Source of the DNA: Pholis gunnellus
Taxonomy: Eukaryota > Chordata > Actinopteri > Perciformes > Pholidae
NCBI GenBank assembly: GCA_910591455.2
Contig: OU342812.1
Location: 4,244,732 to 4,308,731, forward strand
Reading direction: 5' to 3'
DNA: 64,000 bases
Of this stretch, positions 24,401 to 37,261 are shown in pieces. A model generated the notes under the pieces. It saw only the letters and a program-made list of their open reading frames with translations. It was not told the DNA's origin and searched no databases. The first letter of the stretch is position 1. Each line of letters starts with the position of its first letter. The translations under genes and the position numbers were made by a program.

Positions 24401-25864
24401 TCTCTGCGTGCTGGTGCACTTTACATTTTTTTGCAGCCAAAAGGTTGTTGGAGCCACATAATCAGATACATAAGATTGTGGTTAAACCTCCACCACAAAG
24501 ACAAAGGAACACTCAAAGCAACTCTGAGAACAAAATGTGATTGAAAAACAAACGTCGGTGGACGGATATAAGAGCATGTATCAGCAAACACCACTTGAAA
24601 ATCAATATTAAGAAATATAAAGAGAATGGCACAGCTGCAAATCCACCTACAGTCAGCCGCCATGAGAAAAGCCAGAATGCAGAGACGATTGCACTGCTTG
24701 ATTAATTCGCTGTGGTATTAACTAAATGATCTAGTTTGTGGTTTATTTTATCCATTAGATATAATCTCATAACCACACACAGACAGAAACAGTCTAATTC
24801 CTGGTATGCGTACGCATACCTGGCCAATATGTATGCGTACTACTGTGTGTGTACATGTAAAGCAGATGTTTTGGGAGCTACAGTTAGAACGGAGAGCTGA
24901 AACAGGGCTTTGGTAGAACAACTAAATCAGGTTACCAGAAGGTAAGGTCAGAGGCTCCTGCGTTAAGAGCGCGCTGTCGAAACCACCGACTGATGATTAT
25001 CAGTTGTTTCCAGTCACGCGGAGCGTTTTCGGGACAGGAAACACGGCGTCTTTTCTCAGAGGGGAGTCGTTTTCGTGGCAAATCTGAAGACATAGATGTT
25101 GTGGTGAGTGGGTGTTCCAGTTGGGTGGGGGATCGTCATCGTTTACGGAAAGATTGGCCAAAAAACCCTCTGGTTTGGGGAGAGGAAATTCTCATCGGTT
25201 CTCTCAACAAATGAACTGATGTAGCAAAGGATAATGTAAACAAGTCAGTCAGGTTATGGGAAGTGCAATTAAAATGGCAGTAAAACGTAGGGACACAAAG
25301 GTCCTTGGCCTTCAGGTATAATCCACAGGCAACCAACCCCTCAGGGTATGTGGTTTTGTAAAAGCTGTCTGACCAGCAGAGCAAGTGAGTACAATAGGCC
25401 GGGCTCTGTATACCATGAAGGACAGAGCAAGAAAGCTGCAGAACTAATGCGAAGGACTCCACCTTTACCGTCACACCCTCACACAGAAGTTATGCACCCA
25501 TGAGAGGACGATATATATTTACGGCGATCTAACTCTCTGGGGCATGAAGAGGAAAGCCTGTGGGGGCTGAGCAGGGTATCGCATATCCACACAGGTGTCC
25601 GACGTATCCAACACATCCTGTCTCCACAGTTAATATAAAAGAGGAAGTTAACTTCAGTATCAGAGCGATGCAGCGTAATAAAAGAGAGGCACCCATGAGT
25701 CACAACTTCTTTGGAAAGAGTAAATGGGCGGGTAAGAATATACGAAGTGTGCACGCACACACACACAAGGATATTCCACACAACCAGGAAGAACACTGAA
25801 GGGGAACTAACACAACCCACACACACACAAGTGACCACAACAAAGTTTAAAAAACTCAACTCTT

Positions 25865-26775
25865 TTTTTATTAAACTTCTATTCTTTATGCAATCTGTAT
25901 ATATAAAAGTTCTAAAGCCATTAGCCTGAGTCTAAGACAGGCCGTGAGGCGATCACGTGTTTCAGTTTAGTCCTCGTTACTCGTTGGCCCGGCGGCCCGT
26001 GTGACAGACGAACGTTAACAAAAAAAAAAGAACAACGTAAAAACAGGAAACATGATGAACACAGAGTGACAACGAGGACCGCACAACGTCTTGTGCAGCA
26101 GGAGTGATTAGAAGTAGTCCATGATAAAAGGGAGCTTGGTGACCTTGTTAAGAAGGAGTAAGCTGAATAAATAACATTATCGTTGGCTCGCCAACAGTCT
26201 CTCGTTGTGCTCCACTTGCCGGACGACTGGACACTAGCACCAGGCCTGGTTTCTTTTTTTTTCTTTGTAGAGGTGGTTGATGAGACGATGAGACGTGAAG
26301 ACGTGTTGAGGCGACGGCGTTTGGCAGCCACGCCCACAAGTGAGTGCATTTAAAACGCACACTACGAGCATTTCCCTGTTCACATGTAGAATGTGTGAGG
26401 ACGACAGGGGAGAGGCAGCAACACGGGTCTGTAAACCGTCATCGACCACATACCAGGAATACTTTTGATTGGCGATCCTGAACATAGAATATTTTTTTTC
26501 CCCATCATTATTATTATTATTATTAATTCAATTTCAATTCTCTTAAATACAATATTTTACAAGTCAGATTAAATACGGCTTAGTGTGCATGATGCGTGTG
26601 TGTCTGAGGGCTGATGTAGTGGATTATCTGTTTGTTTTGTTCCCACTCTGTGCTACTGGCACTGTTTTCTTGTGATCTGTGATGGAGGGATGTGCTCTCG
26701 ATGGAGAAACGTGTTCTCCACAACACCTTCAAAACACGCCAAACACATGATTTGCTTTGCGCGTGTGTGTGTTTT
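25865..26775 (-). other. brpf1: brpf1 3' UTR with polyA signal near 25869
   Basis: The sequence runs from the stop codon of brpf1 to TTTATT at about 25869-25874, which is AATAAA on the coding strand, giving a UTR of about 900 bases. It includes an AAT/ATT run near 26510-26525. No other ORF here has splice or family support. Confidence 0.55.
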
Positions 26776-29700
26776 TCAGTCACTGTCACTGGTCTCGCTG
26801 CTGGGGTCTCCCTGCACCTTGCTGCGGTGCTGCATGGCCCGGTGGTAGGCCACCTGCACAGACTTGCGGATGTTGGATTTCCTGCCCTCCAGCATCTTCT
26901 CCTTGTCCAGCTCCTGGTCCACCCCGAGCGGCACCAGCTTAGAGCGCGGCAGCCACTGCCTGGATCCACACGGACATAGAAGTGTTACTGATCAGTTCCA
27001 ATCAAACAAGAGGCACAGCACATTTGATTCATGCCACAACAAGATCAAAAACATTTTATCTGGGGACCCTTCAAGAAGAGTGAATTTGTGCGTAAATAAA
27101 CGTTCCTGACCATTTTTACCGTCATTTCATATTATCATAAAAAGAGACGTTTGAAGCATGTGTTGTTGAAAACATACACATGTTAAATACTTGAGAGCAA
27201 ATCTCTTTTTCATTTCCTCTCATCAGAGAAACAAACAGAATGTGAGACCTAGCCCTTCATATTAGATCCAGATGTTTTAAGAAGGCTTCAATTATGAGAA
27301 CAATGCAAACATGCATTTGTGGCTCAAACGTGAGATGTAAATATTGAACAAAAGTATATGCAAGAAATTCTGCAAATGTATTTGGAATCAGTGTTTGAGA
27401 GAGTGAAAGAGGTTCACCTCCTAATGACTTCTGAGAAGGAGTAACACCGACTCCCGTCGTGTTTCTCACATTTGTTTTTCTTCAAACTTAAAAGCAAACC
27501 TTGAACACATGAGATCGCGCAGCACACGATGACCTAAATCATGACCTGTTTTTTTCTTCTCCTCCTCTTCTATTCTCAAAAACAACGTTTGCCCCAATTC
27601 TGTTTCCTTTCAACTGCTGCTACAGAGTTACTTGTGTGCACACATCCAGTAACAACACAAGCCTACTTTTTTGTGTCTTTTGCTGTACTCATCATTTATG
27701 AAAAAAAACAAAGAACGACAGGATGTCAGTGAGAACAAACTGATGATTGGTGACAATACATTTAGTGAACGTAAAAAGTTGAAGATAACCCGGAGTGCTG
27801 ACCATGTTCTCTTGTTGTCAAAGAAGAGGACCAGGAACAGGTGCTCTCTGGCCTCCTGGGTCATCTGCTCCCCTAGTTTCAGCACATCCAGAGGTGGGAC
27901 GGGTATCGGCACGCCGCGGTGGAAAACTCCTTCCCTGGGCATCTTCGGGTCAATTATCTGCAGACAAGAGGAGGGTTTAGACATTCAGCCATTAACCTGC
28001 AGAGCGTCCCCAATCGGTCGGGGCTATTTGCAGTGTCCACTCACCAGAGCGGGATAGGAGGGGTAGCCTCTGCACTTGGCCCACACCAGGTCCAGAGCTT
28101 CAAGAGAAGAATAGTCATCAGAGGTCACCCATCAGCCTGACCTGCCCCCGACCCCGCACCACTGGCGGCAAGGAGCACAGCAACAGGAAGACCCCATTGC
28201 GCAACCTCCCCTCTAGCTAAACTACGGCCGCGTAGACGATCACACTTTTCTACGTGTTGAAGACAAAATGTGACAAGAAATGGCATTAATCTGTTCCTGT
28301 GACGGGACGGCCGGGCTGGTCGGGGTCGGCACTTGAGCTTTAAAACTCCACACTTCACATGTTGAATGCTGATCTCTTTATCTGACTTTTTGTTGTTACG
28401 TTTCATTTTTCAAATAAAAGATGACTGCAATCACATCAGGTCGGTCACAGACATTATTATATTATATATATTATATAGATATTGCGGCTTTCTTGTACTG
28501 AATAACCAACTACATTCACATTCAATAGAAACTCATATTTAACTGCATGCACTGACGCATAGATGTGTGTGTGTGTGTGTGTGTGTGTGGTTTGAGGATG
28601 TGAAAGTGTGCTTACAATGTGAAACGCTCCGCGATCCTCCGACTGAGTAGGAATCATTTTCGGTGCCCGACGTCTCCTCGCTGCTGTCCTCCTGGAAGGC
28701 GGAGCGGGAGAACGACGCCTTTCCTCTGCCCTGCTTCGAGGGGGTCGTACTGAGAGAGGAGAGAGACGAGACTGTGAGGAACCAGAGACCTTAACGGTTT
28801 ACATTCTGACTGGCCAAAGATGTTTATCCGCCATCGATGGAATCACCAGGAAATACAGCTAACCACGCTTCACTACTGACTGATGATATCGTTTTCTCCT
28901 TGTATCGCATTCGTGTTAATAAAGAAAACCGCTGCATCAAAGCCTGTGAGATGACTGGCTGATTGGCTGACAATACAGCAGCATCATACATGTAAGCACT
29001 TGTATCTGTACAACAACTATGGAGCTACCTTAGCTTAGCATAAAGAGATCAGGAACAGGCTCACTTCAATACAAACGCATAGAAGCTGGGTTGCACCAAC
29101 AAGGATTTATTTCATCTAATCAGAGTTTAGCAAAACTAGGCTGATATAATAAATCCACATTTACAATTAAGCAGCGTTATAAATAAATATCAATATGGAG
29201 ATGCTTGACTGCTCTGTGTCTCTTAACAAAAGGTGCATCGTTTGCCAGCTCGCTAGATTACAAAGTCCGTCAGTGAGCCAAACGTTACTCTTGATGGTTC
29301 GGCAGAGAAGCTCTAATTCCTCCTCCTCCACCCAGTTAGAACGACTTGTTTCAACAGTATCAACATCAATCGTCCTGTTTAACTCCAGAACGGTGTCCTT
29401 GCTGAACCGGTATCTTGAGATAAAGTTCAGCCCGAGTCTTGTCCCCAAACTCTCTTTAATGAACATTTATAAGAAGTTAAACTTCCTCAAATCTAAGCTT
29501 AAAGTTAATACTGCATTACATTTGGTGGACCAGAATTAAATGTAATTTAGGTTTAGAGTAAAAGTATTAGACATTTAAAGAGAAGTTTTGAAGTAATATG
29601 ATTTAAAGTCAAACCAAGGTTCAAACGTGAATCTCCGTTGAATCTCATGTCTCCGTTTCTTAACTCGTACATAAACAATCATATAAAAGTTGCAGGCTGT

Positions 29701-32700
29701 AGCTCTGTGCTGTGAAGATGAAAACAATGAGCACTAATCACCTGGTCCGGTCTGAAGCTGCACTGCTGCTGCTGCTGGTCGTGGACTCGGAGTCTGAGCT
29801 GGAGCGAGGGAGGCGAGACTCGCTCCTGTACACGCGGAAGCTCTCCGTTACCGGCTGGTTTCCTCCATCGAAACCGTTACTTGGCAAACCTGAGAGAAAA
29901 GAGAGGGATCGTGAGTGTGTGTGACTCAAAACGTGTGTCAACATCGATGATGCGTTTGTCTCCCGTACCCGGCAGCAGGTCGCTGTCACTGTCGCTGTCC
30001 GAGCTGGAGCTGCTGCGGGGGCTTCGGGGCCTCTTCCTCTGCCTGCTCGGTGACAGCAGGGGCAGCTGAGGGGGCCCGATGGGGCTTTGGCCCAGCACCG
30101 CCCCAGCGTAGCCGGCATCCCGGTTCTTGGGGGGGCGTCCGGGCCTTTTGGGGGGTCCGGCCATCTTTTGGTTCTTCTTGGAGAAGAGGACGGATGTCCG
30201 ACGGCCCACCTCTGGAGCCAGGGCAGACGAGGACACACTCATGTCTAGAGGAGGAGGGTTATAGTTAAAATGCAAGAATATAACAATAATAATAATAATA
30301 ATAATAATGAATGATATACAATATACAATACAATAGAAAAGAAAAGCAATACAAACTAAGGTAAAAGTTAAATCCTGATAAAACATAAAACCAATCGATA
30401 CGATAACAACAAACTAATAAAATAAAATAAATAAAATAAATAAAATAAATAAAATAAATTAAATAAATAAAATTAAATAAATAAAATTAAATAAATTAAA
30501 ATAAAATAAAATAAAATAAAATAAAATAAATAAATTAAATACATAAAATAAATAAAAACATTACATAAAAGCCAGTCTGTTAAAAAAAAAAAAAAGTTTA
30601 TCGTCACTTTTCTTAAACAGCTTTTATCCTTTTCCTGCACATCAGTGATGCTTTAAATCTTTCCAGACGCACCTTTTCCACCGATCTCCTGGCTGCTGCT
30701 TTCTCCCCCTTCATCGTGGTGTCCCGAGGAGGACGGGTGATGGGGGAGGGAGGAACCCCGGTCCCCTCCTCCCGCGGAGTCCCGGCCCCCGAGACCGGAG
30801 CCTCCCTCCCGCTGGTGCGCGAGCTTCCTCTTGATGACGCTGATCTCCTTCCTCAGAGCTTTGGCTCTGCGCGACTGGCCGATGCTGTGCTTCCCCGAGC
30901 TGACCTCGTCGAGACGCGCCTGCATGTAATGCAGCTGCTCCTCCAGCGGCAGCCGTCGCCTGTTCTCTGGCAGGAGCAGTTCTGTGGGAGGCGGAGAGAG
31001 AAAAGACCGTTAAACACCTTCAGAGAGGGAAGGAGGGAGGGAGAACGAGAACAATCGAGGGAGGTCAATATGACAACAATCAAAGGGAGGGGTGAGGGCG
31101 GTGTCCTGGTGGACGTTTTGGGAGAACTTCTGAGCTGCCAGACACCTGATAACATAATGCTAATGTGGCCGATATTGGTATAAACTGTGCCGAATTCATC
31201 ATATCTGCAACATTCACCAAACGTAATCTGAGACCGTTCAAATATAGCTTAAATGGGAGTTCAAATTAAATATGTGATAAGGCCCAGCAAGTTACTTTAT
31301 CGAGTAAAAACAGATTTATTGAAGTCAGTTTTTAAACAAACTGAATGAATGTCCTGCACCACCTACTGGCCAATATGCTTTACTGTACCAGAGACCTTTC
31401 TTTCTCTTTAATACTCCACATGTGTTTAATGCTGCTCCAGTGTTTGAGACCAGGAATGTATTGTTACAGTGAAAGGAAATAATAAACAACAACAATAGCC
31501 TGGACCTAGCTTTGTGAGCTTTAGGCTTTATCTCTACTACACTTATGACTCGTGGTCCCATCCTCGAGGACTTCTCTCCCACCCTAATTCCCTTCAGTAC
31601 GTCACTCACTTGTGTGATAACCAAGTGTTGTAAACATTTCCGTCTAGCTTCTAGCCTGGCAAATCGACAACAAAGGTATCAATTGACCAAAAAATGGTTC
31701 ACTCACCATCTTCATTAGAGGACAGCGGCCGGTCTCGTTCTCTGTCTCGGTCTCGTTCTCTGTCTCTGTCTCTGTCTCGTTCTCTGTCTCTGTCTCTGTC
31801 TCGCTCTCTGTCTCGTTCTCTGTCTCTGTCTCGCTCTCTCTCTCGCTCCCGTTCTCTTTCCCGCTCCCGTTCCCGGTCTCTCTCCCGCTCCCGCTCCCTC
31901 TCTCGGTCCCTGTCGTGGTCCCGCTGGCTCTCTGGGCTCGGCTCTCGGGGGAGGTGTATGCCGGCCTCGTAGTCGAAGCCTATCCGTTCGGCGTGGCGCC
32001 GGGCGGTCCTTATGACGGCCCCGCCCATCTCCCTGAGCCGCAGGGCGGCGCGGTAAAAGACCGTGTCCTTGGCGTTGTACTTGAGGCAGTTGTTGACAAT
32101 GAGGCCAAAGTCGGCCTCAAAGGCCTCAAACGTGAGGTAGCGGTGGGACTCCAGCAGGTTCCACATGGTCTGGAAGTCCATCGGCGTGTCGATGTGGTCC
32201 AGGTAGTCCGGCACCTGCAGAGCAGAGGGAAGAGATCAGGCACAGACGTGAACTGATGTGAGTGTGTAGAAGACCAGCATATTATTATTAGAACTATATT
32301 CATAATTAACTAGCATTACCACCTCGCAGTTGAATGCCTCCACCAGTCAGTCATGTTGCAGTTCACATCCACTTCATCGTTTTATCCCATTAGATGTTGA
32401 TATGAAACTGTCATAATTAGCGTATGAATTCTGGAGTTATGGCCAAAAAATGAAGCTAGTGTAAGTTCATGCAGGACATGGAAGTTATACGCCCCAGCTG
32501 TAACCAGCTGACAGCCAGCCGATTGAATCATAGCGTCCAATCGGCCACGCACCAATCACAGCCCACTCTCACTTCAAGGAGGTTTATTTAAATATGGCTT
32601 CCTCCTCACTGATTCATTCTACATCTACGCTGTTACAGACCGCACTGCTGGCGAAGCTTCGCCTCCTCCACCCCAGCCACCACCTCTTTGTTAGTTCATC

Positions 32701-35020
32701 TTCTGGCAAATGGTTGAAATGTATTTAAAAAATGTACCTCTGTCCTGTAAACCCGGGGGGGGTTTGCTCGGTGCTCCCAGTCTTAGCTCAGTAGCTGCTG
32801 GCTAATCCGGGGAGCATTCAAAGAGCGGAGCCATTATCGCCAAGTTTAACTGTATTCCATTTGTTGCAAGAAATGGTTAAAATCTATAATGAGAGTGTTC
32901 CTGACTGAACTTGTATTGTGACCAAATTCTTCAGGTCACACTTGAGTGAAAGTAGACATTTTGCGCCAAATTAGAAGAAAATTAGCTTAAGGCGTTTCTG
33001 AAGTACCGCTTTTACAAGAATAGACCGGACAACCTGAAAACTTTCACGGCTGTAGCCGGCGCAAAGACATAATAAAAATGCAAGTAGATAAGTTGTAAGT
33101 ACGGTGTAATAAATAATTCAACATATATTGTATACTAATTCAAATAAACATTTTTAAAAGGGACACATTTTTAAAAGGGAATATGCAAACGTCCTGAGTG
33201 TGAGTGGCCGTGTGCTTACCTCTGCCAGCGGAACAGGCTCAGTGAAGAAGTTGTTGATGTCTCTCTCCTGCAACTGTTCCAACGTACTCCTCAACAGCAC
33301 CAGGAAGGGAGTGAGCTGCATCTCCAGCGCCATCTGCTGCACTTTAATCTGAACACAGACGCCATGTTTTAACAACGTAAACCCGCCGACTGAATAAATA
33401 AACACGGAGAACTCTGTGGAGCAAAGAACTTATTGTGTACGGAAACGTGTTTGCATGTATTCACACGCACTCATATGTGACTCTACTAAGCTGCAAGTTA
33501 GTGAAGGAAGATGCTGTTTACTGTGTTGTAGCTGATGAATGTATTGCTGTTTGCAGCTGATTCTTGGATGTCTCAGAGATTCCCAGCAGCTCCTAACCCT
33601 TCAAAACCCCAAAGACCTGACCACAACAAAGTATTAACCCTTTAAGAAAAAACTGGAAAGACTGCAAGGAGGTAGAAAAATAGAAATTAAATTAGTGAAA
33701 CAGCTAAAATGGCTTTTAAATTGTATTTGTTATTTGGATCTAATTATTAAAAGAGGGTTTCATTGCCCACGTTCTCGCGTTCTAACCACTGTCCTATCCA
33801 GCTCACTGGGGAATGTCGGGGCTTTGATATCAGCTAGTGACAGAAATAAAAGGTCATTTGTGTCTCACCGTCTCCCTCTTGAGTTTCTCCCTCTTGCGGA
33901 TGAGCTCCACCAGCAGCCTGGCTCTCTCCAGGTCGTGTCTGAGTCTCTGCCACGCCTTCAGCTGCTCCTTTAGAGCCGAGTGCTTCTCCTCGCCGTCCCT
34001 CTGCAACACCAACGCGCACAAACCCTCAAACATGTTACACAGCTGAATGAGTACAGAACGACGGCTAAAAGGAATTTGCGAAATTTTTGTGTGTGTGTGT
34101 GTGTGTGCGTTTTTGTTTACAATTGCACAAGCCACCGGTGAGAGTGGCGCTGGCGGTTGTGGCGGGAGGGGGTCAATGTGCCGTTGGGACTGCAGGTGGG
34201 TCTGGAGCCGGCGGAGCAGCGGTACACCGTTACGACTCTGCCTCTTCAGGGTCCAGTAGCTGTGGAGTCGCTGCATGAACTGGCTCTTCCTGGGCACCGT
34301 CAAGTTGCTGGTGATTTTGCTCAGCCTGGAGAGAAACGAACACCACTTTGACTCTCGTACTCAAATCACAAACGCTTTCAGGGGGTGCGGGTGATTTACA
34401 CTATTGTGTTACCAGGCATGTGCATCTTGGAGCACAGGTAAAACACACATGCAGTGTGTACGTACCTATGGGGAGGTATGCAGGGCACAGACACCACCGG
34501 CGCAGCAGCTCTCCTCTCGGCTAAGATCTTCCTCGCTCTTTTCATCTTCAGCCTGGACTTGGCCTTCGCCCTCTTGGCTCGCTCAGAGCTCCAGCCCTTG
34601 GAGTCGTCGTCCTGGCAGATGCTGGGCTCGTCATCCTCCTCCAGCTCCCCGTCACTGTGCGACGAGCCCATGCTGGCCCCGCCCACCCCCCCAAGAGGCC
34701 GGGCCGACCCCGGCGGCGTGTGGATGTCGCAGTAGGCCGTCTTGCGGACGCTGAACGAGGTGCCGTTGGCCCCGGTCTCTCGGACGGGCTCCATTTTCAT
34801 GTAGAGGCCCGCCTGCTGGGCACAGGTGACGTGGAAGGCGGTGTAACAGTTGGCTTTGTGACACTGGATGCAGGCGCCCGAGCCACGCTGCTTGCAGATG
34901 TAGCAGGTGAGCTTCCAGCGGGCGGGAGGAATGTGCTCGATACTGTCGATTGGCTCCAGGAAGACTGTGTTAGCAAAGCAGACCTGAGGGAAAGCAGCAA
35001 AACTCACTTTTACTGCAAGA

Positions 35021-35055
<35 letters not shown>

Positions 35056-37261
35056 TTTAAATAAATAGCACTAGGTGCACTAAATGAAACAGCTTGCACT
35101 TAACATGTGACGAAACAACCTAAGCAACCACCTATATATGTGCACCATCACCCTCAGAGTCCTGGACTATGTACGCATCAGTTAACACGGTTACATTCTT
35201 AAGCACGCACTGCAGAAAATCAAAGCAATGCTGATTCTGTAGGAAAACAAAAAAATACTAAAAGCTCAACTTCTGCATGATTATGTAGTTCTGATCAAGA
35301 ACGCATGTAGTGGTGTAGGGATGGGCAATATAATCAATATTTTAACGATACTTTGATCTGAGACTAGATATTGTTTTAGATTCTGGATATTGTAATAGGT
35401 CGTAAGTGTCTTTTCCTGGTTTTAGACGCTGCATTAAAGTAAAGTGATGTAATTTTATAAACGTATTCGTTATCCACATTACTGATGATTATCAAAAATG
35501 CACCAAAGGTCACTGATAAAATATCGTCACAATATCGGTATCGAGGTATAAACTATTGTGACATTTGATTTTCTCCAAATGGCCCGGCCCGTTAGTGGTG
35601 TGTGTGTGGACTCACCTCCGGGATCCAGAGGGCACACACTACGTGGGCCCAGCGTGCATCGTCCGTCTGTTTGAAAGCGCCTCCCTTATTGGGACAGAGA
35701 GCGCAGTCCACGGCTCTACTCGGCGACTGCAAGCAGCGGCGGCATAACCACTGGCCCTCGGGGATGTAGGGCACGCCGTAGCACTCCTGGTGCACTGCCA
35801 GGTTACACATGTCGCAGAACAGGATCACGTTGCTGTTCTGACACTCTCCGTCGTTGCAGATGCAGCACACGGCATCTTCATCGATGAGGGTGCTGGGGTC
35901 GGCCTGGGAGAGGAGAGGATAAGTAGAGATCAGAGTTGGACGAATTCTATAGATTTTTTCAGTGTTAAAATAATATTTTCCCCCTCCGCTTCAGAGTTCA
36001 GGTACCTTGTTGTGGCTCTCAAAGTAGGACTCCTTCTCTAAGCGGTCCATGAGGTATTCAAAGACCTCCTGAGGGATGGGTGTCACGCCATCACGCCGCC
36101 GCTTGTCGTTCATGATGTCCAGCCAGATGTAGTCTTCCTCGTCGATGTCGTACTCTACCTCCTCATCCAGCTCCTCCACAGACTTGTCAATGTACCTGAA
36201 CACCAGAGAGGGAAAGAGGAGGAAAATGCGTTTGTGTGGGTTTGGAAACAACTTCAACTGTCTGTCGAGAAGAGGAAATAATAATCTAAATAATATGAGG
36301 TAATCTGAGGACAAATTAATTTCCTGAAACATGCACGACAACAAGCTGTACAACTGCAAACAAACTGTCTGAGTGTGTAAATATGCGCTTCAAATACCAA
36401 AACTCGACATAAAAAAATATGCCTCCTCTATACATGCCCTTATCTTTTAAATGCCTGCCATGTATTTAACAACAATCCTGCTTCATAATTATTAATAAAC
36501 CAGATCGCAGACCTGTAGTAAGACGATGGTCGAGGGGGGGCATCGGGTCTCTCTTGGTCCAGCTCTCTGAACACCGCCTCGGGGAGCTTGACCGCGGGGC
36601 CGGACTGAGCGCTGTGATGATGAGAGGAGCCATCCTTCTTCTTTTCTTTGCTTTTGTGCTTCCCGGACTTCGGCGTGGATTTGCCCCCGTTAGAGGATGG
36701 GATATCCGGCCGGTCCTTGCCACTACCTCCCAGCTCGCTGCCACCAGGTCCGCCGTCACTCCCGTTACACACCCCTCCGCCGCCGCCGCCACCCGTACCA
36801 GATGGAGGCGCGTCCTCCGCATCGCTGTCCTCCTCTGACACCACGTCAATGTTCTCAAAGATGCTGATACGGTGGAGGCGTCCTTGAAACTCCAGCTCCA
36901 CCATGCGCTGGGCCTGGGCATAGGTCATTGTCTCTCTGCCCGGGGAGTGAGAGTGGTCCGACCGGTTGGGGCTCCCCGGTGTGTTCCCCCCGTGCCCAGG
37001 TCCTCCACCTCCGTTACCCCCCCCACCGTCGTCCGTGTCCCCTGACCCAGCCAAGGAGGCGCGAGGAGGCCGTCCCTTTCTCTTCTTCTGGGGCAAAGCC
37101 TGCGCAGGTGTTGGGTTATCGTGGTCATAGTGGTAAAGGTGATACTCAATGCCACTGTAGCTCTTGTACACCTTACGGCAAGTCTCCACGGGGCACTCGT
37201 AAGGGGGCTTGGTGGCCCGCAGATTGTGACAGAACGTCTTTACATCAAAGTCCAGGCCCAT
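26776..37261 (-). CDS. brpf1: brpf1, bromodomain and PHD finger-containing protein 1 (peregrin)
   Basis: Fifteen coding exons (5' to 3'): 37261-36513, 36195-36006, 35903-35616, 34983-34466, 34325-34121 (or -34136), 34000-33869, 33348-33220, 32214-31707, 30981-30673, 30244-29969, 29889-29742, 28749-28616, 28097-28045, 27957-27803, 26959-26776. The sum is 3978 nt, about 1325 aa (human about 1214). The ATG opens MGLDFDVKTFCHNLRATKPP, identical in style to mammals; the open frame further 5' has only GTG. Domains in order: C2H2 finger (C23, C28, H41, H47), EPL1-like acidic region, PHD1 (from CCICNDGECQNSN, about 326), zinc knuckle and PHD2 to about 500, bromodomain (about 700-812) with NNCLKYNAKDTVFYRAA, then PWWP (from about 1196, LDLVWAKCRGYPSYPAL) ending SSETSDSD. 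BRPF1 scaffolds MOZ/MORF-ING5-MEAF6 and reads histone H3. Oddity: an Arg-Asp/Glu repeat after the bromodomain. Confidence 0.97.
28564..28589. repeat. GT microsatellite in a brpf1 intron
   Basis: About 13 GT units on the plus strand (CA on the brpf1 sense strand), about 25 bases downstream of the donor of the exon ending at 28616. Confidence 0.85.
30285..30545. repeat. AAT and AAATA low-complexity tracts
   Basis: An (AAT)n run at about 30285-30308 is followed, after 100 bases, by a long array of aataaa/taaat units from 30416 to 30545. Both lie in the brpf1 intron between exons 30244 and 30673. Confidence 0.85.
31735..31915 (-). repeat. brpf1: coding Arg-Asp/Arg-Glu tandem repeat in brpf1
   Basis: Within the bromodomain exon the sense strand repeats GAGACAGAGAACGAGAC-like hexamers, encoding about 60 residues of almost pure alternating R-D and R-E, after QRDHDRDRERER and before RPLSSNEDG. 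The frame stays open, so it is expressed if the exon is used. I recall no such run at this point in mammalian BRPF1, so it is probably a lineage-specific expansion. It may vary in length between individuals. Confidence 0.85.
32290..33150. other. brpf1 intron with probable dispersed repeat
   Basis: Intron between exons 32214 and 33220. The part at about 32390-32620 (attctggagttatggcca and caccaatcacagcc ... ggtttatttaaat) has the look of a multi-copy fish sequence with its own regulatory-like motifs. I cannot name the family and saw no ORF. Confidence 0.3.
35023..35053. repeat. TA microsatellite
   Basis: About 15 TA units in the brpf1 intron, some 40 bases upstream on the sense strand of the acceptor for exon 34983-34466. 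Confidence 0.9.
35316..35592. mobile_element. hAT-like MITE with exact 8-bp target duplication
   Basis: A 277-bp element is flanked by perfect TAGTGGTG octamers (35308-35315 and 35593-35600). The left end reads TAGGGATGGGCAATATAA. The right end, inverted, reads ACGGGCCGGGCCATTTGG, an imperfect terminal inverted repeat sharing GGG and GGGC cores. The body has aatatcggtatcgaggtata, as in common fish hAT elements. No transposase frame. It lies in the brpf1 intron just after the donor of exon 35903-35616 (GT at 35615-35614). Confidence 0.75.

Larger units (their letters stand above)
23791..25864. other. intergenic spacer between il17re promoter and brpf1 3' end
   Basis: No exon or gene was recognised on either strand. 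The spacer holds a run of 18 G (24157-24174), a degenerate 40-bp tandem repeat (24184-24400), and a perfect 18-bp palindrome (24803-24820). ORFs within it are produced by the repeat. Confidence 0.5.

Noticed and set aside
24275..24544. 89-aa plus ORF with internal similarity
   Set aside because: It starts inside the 40-bp minisatellite and its apparent protein repeats only mirror the DNA repeat.
29167..29539. Overlapping ORFs on both strands at 29.2-29.5 kb
   Set aside because: They fall in a brpf1 intron between exons 28749 and 29742. The flanking exons join in phase without them, and no homology was recognised.
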